From Synergistaceae bacterium (GTDB lineage: Bacteria > Synergistota > Synergistia > Synergistales > Aminobacteriaceae), in contig JAFSUD010000042.1 in assembly GCA_017445405.1 (NCBI GenBank), positions 1 through 64,000 on the forward strand: 64,000 nt of DNA. The letters run 5' to 3'. Below the pieces are notes generated by a model. That model made no database searches, was not told the DNA's origin, and saw nothing but the letters and a program-made list of their open reading frames with translations. The translations under genes and the position numbers were made by a program. Shown here piece by piece: positions 19,410 through 27,039 of this stretch (position 1 is its first letter; the number at the start of each line of letters is the position of its first letter).

Positions 19410-19686
19410 TCTTCACTGCCCTCTTTCTTCTCTAACACTCGCAACGCCAAGAGTGAAAAGCCCCCTCAACATCAGCACTCCGGCAATAATTACACGTATC
19501 ATTCTTCACTGCCCTCTTTCTTCTCTAACACTGGCAACATCAAGCGTGAAAAGCCCCGTCAATATCAGCACTCCGGCAATAATTACACGTATCATTCTTC
19601 ACTGCCCTCTTTCTTCTCTAACACTGGCAACATCAAGTCTGAAAAGTCCCGTCAATATCAGCACTCCGGCAATAATTACACGTATC
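19408..19686. repeat. 93-bp tandem repeat (three units) at the mnhF/mnhG junction
   Basis: ATTCTTCACTGCCCTC recurs at 19408, 19501, 19594 and 19687, a period of exactly 93 bp. Each unit on the minus strand holds an ATG, the first ~16 codons of mnhG (MIRVIIAGVLILTGLF), a divergent tail and a TGA, giving a 29-codon ORF followed at once by the next ATG. Copies differ at several positions. Confidence 0.95.
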
Positions 19687-19978
19687 ATTCTTCACTGCCC
19701 TCTTTCTTCTCAAGGACTGAACGGCCAAGAACTACCACTGACAAGAAGCTGATTATCGCGTATATCAGGCATATATCAGCAAGGTAATCCTGCCCCACTA
19801 TTACAGCAAGCACGGCAATCAAGACTATAACCTGCGTCCCGACCATGCTTGCAACAATTATCCTGTCAGTGTAGCGCGGGCCTAGAGTTGCCCTCATCAG
19901 GCAGATGAATATAGACACCGACAAGAACACTGCGCTTCCTATCAATAACCAGTTCCGCAAAGTCATAACATCAGGCAT
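19685..19978 (-). CDS. mnhF: Mrp/Mnh antiporter subunit F
   Basis: 97 residues with three spans; MnhF/PhaF family (LMRATLGPRYTDRIIVASMVGTQ core). It overlaps mnhE at its start by 8 bp. Its last codons provide the right-hand end of the 93-bp repeat. Confidence 0.92.
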   Translation of the reverse strand: MPDVMTLRNWLLIGSAVFLSVSIFICLMRATLGPRYTDRIIVASMVGTQVIVLIAVLAVIVGQDYLADICLIYAIISFLSVVVLGRSVLEKKEGSEE

Positions 19979-20447
19979 TTGCTATCCGCTCCATTCTCAT
20001 TAATAATCTCTCAAAGATGCTGCCCTCAAGCCCGGAAGCTATTTCTCTGGTCAGTGCGTGCACAAGAAATTCATTGCCCTCAAGTGAGACAGTTACAGTT
20101 CCCGGCGTGAGAGTGATTGAGTTTGCGAGGGCGACTCTTGCTGCATTGGTCTTGAGGGGAGAGGCGAACTTCACGAGGCACGGCTCGACTCTGATGTTCG
20201 GAGCGAGGACTATTCGGGTGATTGCGATGTTAGCCTTCACTATCTCGATGAGCAGAACTATCACGTAGAACACTGCATCAGGAAACAGCTTAATGCACTT
20301 CCAGAATGCTGCTCCGGTCAGCCTGATACCCATAATACGCTTCACGAACTGGTCAAGCAGCAGCGAGATAACTGCTCCAGCAATGAGTATTTCAAGAGTA
20401 ATCCTGCCGTTGAAGGTTACCCACAAAGCAAAATATACGAGGCTCAA
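19971..20447 (-). CDS. mnhE: Mrp/Mnh antiporter subunit E
   Basis: 158 residues; MnhE family, with N-terminal membrane spans and the conserved ANSITLTPGTVTVSLEGNEFLVHAL block. It is the first gene of the operon. The TTG start is preceded by AAGGAGGT at good spacing. The operon order E-F-G-DUF4040-(Sel1 x2)-B-C-D-D lacks a full-length MrpA, as in the Mbh-like group. Confidence 0.92.
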   Translation of the reverse strand: MSLVYFALWVTFNGRITLEILIAGAVISLLLDQFVKRIMGIRLTGAAFWKCIKLFPDAVFYVIVLLIEIVKANIAITRIVLAPNIRVEPCLVKFASPLKTNAARVALANSITLTPGTVTVSLEGNEFLVHALTREIASGLEGSIFERLLMRMERIANA

Positions 20448-20498
20448 CAGATTACCTCCTTAATGAATGATTAATTTGTTATTGGATTCGCAAGAATT

Positions 20499-20516
20499 GT
20501 AACACACACTGTGTTA
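20499..20516. promoter_or_regulatory. inverted repeat upstream of the antiporter operon
   Basis: GTAACACA-CAC-TGTGTTA, an 8-bp (with one offset) dyad about 50-70 bp upstream of the mnhE start. It could be an operator or a small hairpin; no regulator is identified. No gene is seen in 20448-20795. Confidence 0.4.
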
Positions 20517-20620
20517 TACTTACTCTGTCATTATCATTACACTTCATGAAAATCCATCACGCTAAACCTTTTGTAAACCCATTTTACATTTATGTGTGTC
20601 TCATAATTATTGATGCGTTC

Positions 20621-20757
20621 AGCTTTGAGAGCCTGTGATGTAAGCGATGAACTTCACATTTTTGCAGTGAACAAATTATCACGGCCTTAGCTTTGAGGGC
20701 TTGTGATGTTCGTGATGAAGCACACGTTTTTGCAGTGAACAAATTATCACGGCCTTA
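20621..20757. repeat. 68-bp imperfect tandem repeat upstream of the ACT gene
   Basis: AGCTTTGAGrGCyTGTGATG...GTGAACAAATTATCACGGCCTTA occurs at 20621 and again at 20689. The second half of each unit is identical (over 25 bp); the first half differs at several bases. It lies in the intergenic space between divergent transcripts. Confidence 0.9.
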
Positions 20758-20795
20758 TGATACAATCACATAATCATGAACATGGAGCTGATATT

Positions 20796-21248
20796 ATGAG
20801 CAGCATAACCTTCAACGATGAATGCGTACACGTAGTCTTTCTTGGCCTGCCTAATGTGCCGGGCATAGCAGCAGAAATTTTCGGCACATTGTCTTCACAG
20901 TCAGTAAGTGTGAGTATGGTTACGCAGAACACTATGCGGGGAGGACGTTCGGACTTGTCGTTCCTCATCAGCAGAGACAGGCTCGACGACGTGATAGCTA
21001 TCTGCAGGGAACTCTCGGAGCGCGTGGGGGGACAGGGAGTCTCCTTCATGACGGAGATAGCCGCAATAACTGTGAGCCTCGACCCGACGGGAGACTCTGC
21101 GGGGACTCTTGCGAAGATATTTTCTGTTCTTGCGTCGGTGAAGGTGAACATAGAGATCATCAACTCGACCCGAGAGAGCGCAATATGCATAGTGAGCAAG
21201 ACGCATGCACATGAAGGCCTCGATGCCCTCAATAAAGCCTTTGCTTAA
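20796..21248 (+). CDS. stand-alone double-ACT domain protein (aspartokinase regulatory-domain-like)
   Basis: 150 residues made of two ACT domains and nothing else. LGLPNVPGIAAEIFGTL starts the first, TGDSAGTLAKIFSVLA the second, and VNIEIINS...KTHAHEGLDALNKAF is the aspartokinase-type ending. In aspartate kinase these domains bind Lys/Thr. As a free-standing protein it may be a regulatory partner; no kinase domain is nearby. The ATG at 20796 has GGAG 8 nt upstream; a longer reading from 20757 is less likely. Its 3' end is repeated twice downstream. Confidence 0.75.
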   Translation: MSSITFNDECVHVVFLGLPNVPGIAAEIFGTLSSQSVSVSMVTQNTMRGGRSDLSFLISRDRLDDVIAICRELSERVGGQGVSFMTEIAAITVSLDPTGDSAGTLAKIFSVLASVKVNIEIINSTRESAICIVSKTHAHEGLDALNKAFA

Positions 21249-21570
21249 GTGAGAACAGAAAATTGCTTGAGACACTTTACAGCAACATCATTTTTTTCTG
21301 CACACGTGAACGCAGACAGCCTCAGCCCGGGTTCGTGAGAGTGCAATATGCATAGTGAGCAAGACGCATGCACATGAAGGCCTCGATGCCCTCAACAAAG
21401 CCTTTGCTTAAGTGAGAACAGAAAATTGCTTGAGACACTTTACAGCAGCATCATTTTTCCTGCACACGCGGACGCAGGCAGCCTCAGCCATGCCCCCGAG
21501 AGTGCAATATGCATAGTGAGCAAGACGCACGCACATGAAGGCCTCGATGCCTTGAGGAAAGCCTTTGCCT
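21170..21570. repeat. tandem repeat (161-163 bp, three copies) of the ACT gene 3' end
   Basis: CAATATGCATAGTGAGCAAG occurs at 21181, 21344 and 21505. Each copy encodes the last ~22 codons of the ACT protein plus ~95 bp of trailing sequence. Only the first is attached to the gene. The third ends where the next gene begins. Confidence 0.95.
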
Positions 21571-22191
21571 AGAATAAAACCACTGCCTGCAATTTACGGC
21601 AATATCACTTTCCGCTCCCGTCTCGAGGCAAGATGGGCAATATTCTTTGACCGCTGCGGAATCAAATGGGAATACCGGCCTGTAACATTCAAGCTAAAAG
21701 TGTTTAAGCGTCAGCCTGAGAAAGATTACACGCCTGATTTTCTGCTTCATGATTTAGTGGGACGCGTGGAAGGTGATTTGTTCGTTGAAGTTCTCGGGAA
21801 ACTGACACCCTATAATCATTATTGCATTAAGGCTTTCACAAAACCTGACAGAGAAGGATACCCGGAACGCAAGCTGCTGGTGCTGAACGACATATTTTCT
21901 GAGCATGAAGAAGAGCCGGATTTCTGGTATGTAACTCTTGACGGAGACACATATTTTGACCGGGCAGCATATGAGGGCTTCAAGGAAAAGGAATACTTCC
22001 AGCATGAGACATTAGACGGGGATAACTGGCCCGCTCTGCTTGGAGTGAACAAAGACGGACAGGCAGAAATATTCGGGACAGACGGAGACAGAGATTATAG
22101 GTATTGTGCAGATGTTGAGAAAGTCGAAGCAGCATACACAGCAGCCCGTGATGCCGAGTTCACAGAGGAAGGATTGTATATTTCTCCGTAA
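21565..22191 (+). CDS. PD-(D/E)XK nuclease-like protein
   Basis: 208 residues. The N-terminus FRSRLEARWAIFFDRCGIKWEYRP followed by DYTPDFLL and FVEVLGK is the layout of a phage-type endonuclease-like family with the PD-(D/E)XK fold (Glu in helix 1, Asp, then Glu). The usual ExK is read here as EVLGK, so the catalytic Lys may be displaced and activity is uncertain. It opens with TTG at 21565, inside the third copy of the ACT 3'-end repeat, so its expression signals come from duplicated DNA. The terminator at 22193 follows. Confidence 0.6.
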   Translation: MPRIKPLPAIYGNITFRSRLEARWAIFFDRCGIKWEYRPVTFKLKVFKRQPEKDYTPDFLLHDLVGRVEGDLFVEVLGKLTPYNHYCIKAFTKPDREGYPERKLLVLNDIFSEHEEEPDFWYVTLDGDTYFDRAAYEGFKEKEYFQHETLDGDNWPALLGVNKDGQAEIFGTDGDRDYRYCADVEKVEAAYTAARDAEFTEEGLYISP

Positions 22192-22192
22192 C

Positions 22193-22230
22193 AAAAAACG
22201 GAGGAAGCAACTCTCTGCCTCCTCCGAAAA
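22193..22230. terminator. bidirectional hairpin terminator
   Basis: CGGAGGA-AGCA / TGCC-TCCTCCG stem with AAAAAA on the left and AAAA on the right. It gives a T run on the minus strand after the silent porin and lies just after the 22191 stop. Confidence 0.85.
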
Positions 22231-22271
22231 TACTCATCGGCTCAGTAAAACCTTTCCCCTTGTTACATACT

Positions 22272-24002
22272 TTAGAACGTTACCTTTGTGCGGAATCTGA
22301 TTACATTATCTTCATCATTATTCCCGTTGCCGTCGCCGTCAACATGAATGTAGTTCAGGCCTAACGTAGTATAGTCATTCATTGTGTACTGAATGCCTAA
22401 GCCGTACTCCGCCGGCTTCCACTCATCAACTCCTGCTCCCCTGTCCATGTTGTAGCCGTAGTAGAAAATATGCGTCGCCCATTTGTCATTCCACTCCTGG
22501 CCAAGAGCTACACGCCAGTACTTGAGATCTCTGCCGAGCTGCGCAGCTCCCTCGTCTGCACCGAGTACTTTGCTCTCACTGGGGAATATTGCGCTCCAGC
22601 CCTGAGGTGCCCAGAACCCCGCATCATACTGCCCGTATTCCAGCCACACACTCGTATACTTCAACGCTTCCTGCTTGACATCAATTATTGCCGCCCAATG
22701 ATTCGCGTCGTCAATATCCCTGATGCCGTAGCCTACATCGCTCCATACACTGCGAGCCCCGCTTGTCGTTACGCCTTCAGCATCTATTGCCTGATGGTAA
22801 AATACTCCCTTGACTGCTATGTTGTCATTGAAGCTGAATCTCAGCCCTGCGAATACCGTCCACAAATTATTGAACGAATAGCCGCCTGCTCCGCTTACTC
22901 CGTTATTGCCGAGACGTGCAGTATACACATGGTCTCCGTCATTGTTGGCAGTATTGATTTCTGCGTTATCTCCGACAAATACTTGGCCTCCGATGTCTAA
23001 GCCTATCTGCTCCGTGAACTGAAGGTTAGCCATGAGGAACGCTTCCCACACGTTAGCCTGTACGTTCTTGTCAACGTTGCTTGTCGGGTTTCTGTCCTTG
23101 CCTAAACGCATGAAGGCATTTCCTCCGAGCGTAGGATGCGAGAAGTAAGCCTTGAGAGAACCCAGACCAAAATTCTTCTCCAGGCCGAAGCCCTGCCACA
23201 ATCTGTCTGTGAGGACTGAGCCGCCCGTCCAGCTTCCCGTTTCAGGCAGACTTATCTTGTAATCGCCTTCAACGTCCCAATTCTGACGGCCTACTGTGAG
23301 TGCTGAATCAAAGAAGAACGGCATAGTTACATAAAATCTGTCGAAGCGTATATCGCTGTCTTCACCTTTCTGGCCGCCCTCATCGCGCAGACGGGCAACA
23401 AATATATATTCGTTCTTGCCGTTATCAGGTATGGAAGCTCCTGCGCCGTGAACAGTGCTGTCGTTCTTAGTTGAAAGCCACGATGTCGCATCTCCGCCTT
23501 CCCATCTCTTCTCGAAGAATATCCTTGCCTCGTCAAAGCCGATAGACCCGTCGCCGTCTCTGTCTGCAGCGTTCTTCGCACTCTGATTCTTCACGTCAAG
23601 AGCCAGCGAGCCGTGAATATGCCATCCTCCGAGCCTGTCCTCAACCATTCTGACGCGTTCATCAAGTTCATCAACCCTTACTCCCAACGCTTCAAGTTCT
23701 TCATCAAACTCAAGCACAAGCCGCCTGATGTTCTCGATATCCTGCTTGCTCGCTTTGGTCATGTCCACAACAGCAAGCATTCTCGCAAGTGCAGATGCCA
23801 TTTCGTAGCGCGTCGTCGGCTGTTTTCCCTTATATGTGCCGTCAGGGTAGCCGGAGAGGATTCCGTCAGCCGCGAGCTGTCCTATTGCATCGTAAGCCCA
23901 ATGGTTGAGCGGAACGTCCATAAACGGATTCGTGGCGGAGAATGCAGGCACTACAAAGCTCACTGCAAGCACCGCACTGCAGAATATTACTGCTAATTTC
24001 TT
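22272..24002 (-). CDS. SLH-domain outer-membrane porin, silent copy without a start codon
   Basis: Reading from 24002 the frame gives KKLAVIFCSAVLAVSF..PAFSA, a signal peptide lacking only its Met. It continues with an SLH domain (NPFMDVPLNHWAYDAIGQL), a coiled coil (ELEALGVRVDELDERV) and a beta-barrel ending in RFRTKVTF, where the terminal Phe is typical of outer-membrane porins. About 575 residues. No ATG/GTG/TTG exists in frame between an upstream TAA and mid signal peptide (the first is GTG at 23972, which would drop the charged n-region), and there is no ribosome binding site. The rest of the frame is undamaged and a terminator follows, so it looks like a kept silent cassette. It is paralogous to the 25280 porin. 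Confidence 0.85.
   Translation of the reverse strand, partial: KKLAVIFCSAVLAVSFVVPAFSATNPFMDVPLNHWAYDAIGQLAADGILSGYPDGTYKGKQPTTRYEMASALARMLAVVDMTKASKQDIENIRRLVLEFDEELEALGVRVDELDERVRMVEDRLGGWHIHGSLALDVKNQSAKNAADRDGDGSIGFDEARIFFEKRWEGGDATSWLSTKNDSTVHGAGASIPDNGKNEYIFVARLRDEGGQKGEDSDIRFDRFYVTMPFFFDSALTVGRQNWDVEGDYKISLPETGSWTGGSVLTDRLWQGFGLEKNFGLGSLKAYFSHPTLGGNAFMRLGKDRNPTSNVDKNVQANVWEAFLMANLQFTEQIGLDIGGQVFVGDNAEINTANNDGDHVYTARLGNNGVSGAGGYSFNNLWTVFAGLRFSFNDNIAVKGVFYHQAIDAEGVTTSGARSVWSDVGYGIRDIDDANHWAAIIDVKQEALKYTSVWLEYGQYDAGFWAPQGWSAIFPSESKVLGADEGAAQLGRDLKYWRVALGQEWNDKWATHIFYYGYNMDRGAGVDEWKPAEYGLGIQYTMNDYTTLGLNYIHVDGDGNGNNDEDNVIRFRTKVTF
23988..24002 (-). repeat. left inverted repeat of the proposed invertible segment
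   Basis: On the minus strand AAGAAATTAGCAGTA, identical to 25283-25297 on the plus strand. It covers signal-peptide codons KKLAV. Sequences on both sides of it diverge between the two genes. Confidence 0.75.
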
Positions 24003-24061
24003 TTTCCGGCTTAGTGTAAAATTTGCATATTATAATTTCCTCACGAAAGAGAGTTCCTGTC

Positions 24062-24946
24062 ATGAACGATTTACTGGATGCATTCTTCAGATTTATTGAT
24101 GTCTCAGAGAAAACTGAAGCAATTTACCGCAGAGCATTGCGCCGTCTCTTCGGGTATTTCACCTCAAACGCAATCATCAGGCCTTCACGCGATGACATAC
24201 TGAATTTCCGAAGGCATCTCGAACGCCTCAGCAGAAAGCCAAGCACAATAGCTCTCTACCTTTCAGTATGCAGAAGATTTTTCACGTGGACAGCACACAC
24301 AGGCCTCTACCCCAATATCGCATTCGGCATCAAGACTCCCAAGCAGGAACCCGGCCACAAACGGGATTACTTATGCGCCGGACAGCTCCGCAAAATCCTT
24401 CACAGCATTGACCGCAGCACCCCGATAGGCAGAAGAAATTTCGCCGTCATCGCATTAATGGCTGCAGGAGGTCTCCGGACAATCGAGGTCTCCAGAGCAA
24501 ACATTGAAGATTTCCGCAAAGTCGGCAGACACACCTGCCTCTTCATTCAGGGCAAGGGTCGTAACTCCAAATCAGAGTTCGTGAAAGTCCCTGCCCCCGT
24601 CAGCACAGCAATCTGCGAATACCTGAGAGAGCGCGGCCAAGTCAATAACACCGCCCCTCTGTTCGCCTCAATGAGTTACAGGAACATGAACGGCAGACTC
24701 TCAGCCCGCAGCATTTCATTCATCTGCAAATCGGCAATGCAGGAAAACGGCTTCACCTCAAACCGTCTCACAGCCCACTCGCTCCGGCATTCTGCAATAA
24801 CTATAGCCTTATCTGCCGGAATATCTTTGAGCGAAGTTCAGGCCTTTGCGCGCCACAAGAGCATCACATCAACAATGATTTACGCGCATCATGTTGACCG
24901 CCTTAACAGCACATGCGAGGATACAGTATGCAGCGCAATTTTCTGA
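24062..24946 (+). CDS. tyrosine recombinase (XerC/D-like integrase)
   Basis: 294 residues. An N-terminal SAM-like core-binding domain (FFRFIDVSEKTEAIYRRAL.., STIALYLSVCRRFF) precedes a C-terminal catalytic domain with all expected residues: Arg in GGLRTIEV, Lys in GKGRNSK, His and Arg in HSLRHS, His in ARHKS and the nucleophile Tyr in TMIYAHH. So it should be active in cutting and rejoining DNA. The ATG at 24062 is preferred over a TTG at 24023; a TATAAT lies at 24031-24036. No phage genes accompany it. It lies between two inverted porin genes and inside the 15-bp inverted repeats, which suggests it inverts this segment. Confidence 0.92.
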   Translation: MNDLLDAFFRFIDVSEKTEAIYRRALRRLFGYFTSNAIIRPSRDDILNFRRHLERLSRKPSTIALYLSVCRRFFTWTAHTGLYPNIAFGIKTPKQEPGHKRDYLCAGQLRKILHSIDRSTPIGRRNFAVIALMAAGGLRTIEVSRANIEDFRKVGRHTCLFIQGKGRNSKSEFVKVPAPVSTAICEYLRERGQVNNTAPLFASMSYRNMNGRLSARSISFICKSAMQENGFTSNRLTAHSLRHSAITIALSAGISLSEVQAFARHKSITSTMIYAHHVDRLNSTCEDTVCSAIF

Positions 24947-24970
24947 AACACTCTGCGTGAAAATACAGAT

Positions 24971-24999
24971 TTGCATTTTTCAGGGTCATGTAGTAATAT
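24971..24999 (+). promoter_or_regulatory. candidate promoter of the expressed porin
   Basis: TTGCAT, 17-bp spacer, TAATAT. It starts after the recombinase stop and lies inside the inverted repeats. It is a moderate match only. A perfect TTGACA at 25251-25256 with CATAAT 19 bp later would start transcription inside the gene and is less likely. Confidence 0.5.
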
Positions 25000-25005
25000 A
25001 CTCAG

Positions 25006-25279
25006 CGTGCTACGGAAAATACGTAGTGAAATATCGTCAAACCGACGCAGAAACTTACGAACCAGAGGCCGCAGAAATGAGGTGCAAGAATCCCCGTTCA
25101 GGCATTACGGAAAAGTTAAAGCGAAGGGCGCAGGAGGTCGGATACAGCCTCACGAACTGTCAGAGGGACAGAAAGGAAACAAGGTAACTTTCCGCACCCC
25201 CGCAGACTCAGGGCAATAAGAAGACTGAGTGCGTAACAGACGGTAGCTTATTGACAATTTCATAAGGGGGTTATTCATA
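25006..25279 (+). promoter_or_regulatory. long, hairpin-rich 5' leader of the expressed porin
   Basis: About 275 nt without a convincing gene. Local stems are visible: CTACG/CGTAG (25010-25027), CTGTC/GACAG (25157-25172), GGAAA/TTTCC (25176-25194) and ACTCAG/CTGAGT (25206-25230). AAGGGGG at 25264-25270 is the ribosome binding site 9 nt before the ATG. Part of it (GGTGCAAGAATCC...GTCGGATACAGCC) loosely recalls a cobalamin riboswitch, but not well enough to name one. A stabilising leader for an abundant protein is the simplest reading. Confidence 0.45.
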
Positions 25280-26854
25280 ATGAAGAAATTAGCAGTAGTT
25301 CTTGCGATTATTTCTATCGCAGCAGTTGCAGCCCCGGCGTTTTCAGCGACAAACCCGTTCATGGATGTGCCGATGAACCACTGGGCATATGACGCAATCG
25401 GACAGTTAGCAGCAGACGGCATTCTTTCAGGTTATCCTGATGGAACGTACAAGGGCAAGCAGCCTACAACCCGTTACGAGATGGCCTCAGCATTAGCGAG
25501 ACTTCTTGCAGTGGTCGATATGACGAAGGCCAGCAAGAGCGATTTTGAGAACATGAGAAGGCTTGTAATGGAGTTCCAGGATGAGCTTGAGGCACTCGGC
25601 GTAAGAGTAGACGAGCTTGACGAGAGAGTTGCAGTGTTCGAGAACAGATTAGGCGGCTGGCACATTCACGGAACATTAGTGCTTGATGTCATCAACCAGA
25701 GCAGGAACAAGGCAGGAGACGCATTCGGGCCTGACGGTCAGGGATCAATCGGCTTCGATGAGGCAAGACTGTTCTTCGAGCGTACATGGGGCGAGAATGA
25801 TGACTTCTTCTTCAGAGCCAGACTTCGCGACGAAGAGGGCGGAAACGGACGCTTTGACAGATTCTATGCTGAGATGCCTTTCTTCTTCGATACCAAGTTC
25901 ACAGTCGGACGCTGGAACTGGGCATGGGAAGGCGCGTACAAGATCGATCTTCCTGAGGTCGGCGGCTGGACCGGAGACCAGATACTTACAGACTGGACAT
26001 GGACAGGCTTCGGCTTAACGAAGAACTTCGGACTTGGCACTGCAGACATAGCATTTGCACATCCCAACAACCTTACGTATGACGGTTTTGATGTCAATGA
26101 TTGGATGATCTTAGCAAGAGCGACGTTCCAGTTCACTGAGCAGATCGGATTCGATCTCGGCGGACAGGCATTCATCGGCGATAACGCAGAGGAGTTCACC
26201 GGAGCAGTTGATGCGAACGGCAACAGAAGACATGCAGCAGGCGACGTATCCTTCAACAACCTCTGGACGATATTCGGCGGTCTCCGCTTCAACTTCAACG
26301 ACGCAATCGGCGTAAAGGGCGTATTCTACCATCAGCAGGTTGACGGCGAGAAGGTAAACGCAACCAACACCGGCTGGTTCGATTACGGCTATGGCATTCT
26401 TGACGGCACGAGCTACAAGGATGACGCAAACCACTGGGCAGCAATCATCGACGTGAAGCAGGAAGCCCTGAAGTACACCAGCGTATGGCTTGAGTACGGC
26501 CAGTTTGACGAGGGCTTCATGGGTATGAACGGCGGAATGCTGTTCTACGGCGGACTTCTTCAGGAAGAGTACGGTGCAGGAGTTGCTAACTTCGACACGA
26601 AGTACTGGAGAGTCGGACTTGGCCAGAACTGGAATGACAAGTGGTCAACCTACCTGTTCTACTATGGATACAACGTGGAGAAGGGCAAGGGCAACGATGA
26701 CGCGAAGCCTTCAGAGTTCGGAGTCGGCGTAAGCTACAAGCTCAACGACTACACGACGTTCGGTCTGAACTACATGCACGCGGACAACGACCAGGACGGC
26801 AACGCAAGCCGCGAGGACAACGTAGTACGCTTCAGGACGAAGGTAACGTTCTAG
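25280..26854 (+). CDS. SLH-domain outer-membrane porin, expressed copy
   Basis: 524 residues. The signal peptide MKKLAVVLAIISIAAVAAPAFSA is followed by an SLH domain (residues ~25-85, NPFMDVPMNHWAYDAIGQL), a short coiled coil (~95-125) and a porin-like beta-barrel ending VVRFRTKVTF. The architecture is that of the OmpM/Slr-type proteins of Negativicutes, cyanobacteria and Synergistetes: the SLH domain holds cell-wall material and the barrel sits in the outer membrane. It likely makes an abundant surface pore. AAGGGGG precedes the ATG. It pairs with the silent minus-strand copy across the recombinase gene. Confidence 0.93.
   Translation: MKKLAVVLAIISIAAVAAPAFSATNPFMDVPMNHWAYDAIGQLAADGILSGYPDGTYKGKQPTTRYEMASALARLLAVVDMTKASKSDFENMRRLVMEFQDELEALGVRVDELDERVAVFENRLGGWHIHGTLVLDVINQSRNKAGDAFGPDGQGSIGFDEARLFFERTWGENDDFFFRARLRDEEGGNGRFDRFYAEMPFFFDTKFTVGRWNWAWEGAYKIDLPEVGGWTGDQILTDWTWTGFGLTKNFGLGTADIAFAHPNNLTYDGFDVNDWMILARATFQFTEQIGFDLGGQAFIGDNAEEFTGAVDANGNRRHAAGDVSFNNLWTIFGGLRFNFNDAIGVKGVFYHQQVDGEKVNATNTGWFDYGYGILDGTSYKDDANHWAAIIDVKQEALKYTSVWLEYGQFDEGFMGMNGGMLFYGGLLQEEYGAGVANFDTKYWRVGLGQNWNDKWSTYLFYYGYNVEKGKGNDDAKPSEFGVGVSYKLNDYTTFGLNYMHADNDQDGNASREDNVVRFRTKVTF
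25283..25297 (+). repeat. right inverted repeat of the proposed invertible segment
   Basis: AAGAAATTAGCAGTA, codons 2-6 of the porin. It is identical to the minus-strand sequence at 23988-24002. The right copy continues GTTCTT, giving AAGAA..TTCTT arms around the centre, like a tyrosine-recombinase core site. Confidence 0.75.
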
Positions 26855-26983
26855 TAATGACAACAGCTAATGAGGTTCTGAGCTGAAGATTGCGGCAGGT
26901 TTTGGTGAATCTTCGGGGGAAGAGAGCCGGAAGAGTCAGTGCAGGACTTCATGAAGAATTAACGCAGCAGCTAGGAATTTAAG

Positions 26984-27022
26984 AGCGGAGTTTTCTCGAG
27001 TGTGAGGAGACTCCGCTTTTTT
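26984..27022 (+). terminator. Rho-independent terminator after the porin
   Basis: AGCGGAGT...CTC/GAG...ACTCCGCT stem followed by TTTTTTG, 130 bp after the stop. Nothing else is seen in 26855-26983. Confidence 0.85.
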
Positions 27023-27039
27023 GTGGGGATTGTTCAAGC

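Noticed and set aside
19180-19787. Plus-strand repetitive ORFs of 160-190 codons
   Set aside because: Antisense of the 93-bp repeat at the mnhF/mnhG junction; composition and lack of a ribosome binding site argue against coding.
20621-20757. CRISPR or attachment site
   Set aside because: Only two imperfect adjacent copies with no spacer; no integrase or tRNA beside it.
24062-24946. Prophage or integrative element
   Set aside because: The recombinase stands alone: no structural, conjugation or excision genes and no adjacent tRNA. A local inversion role fits better.
25077-25160. Cobalamin riboswitch
   Set aside because: GGTGCAAGAATCC and GTCGGATACAGCC look similar to two conserved boxes, but the central pieces do not align and a porin is not an obvious target. 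Left as a structured leader.
24971-25219. Small basic ORF of ~82 codons in the porin leader
   Set aside because: No ribosome binding site, unusual composition (Arg/Ser-rich), and it overlaps hairpins; treated as leader RNA.
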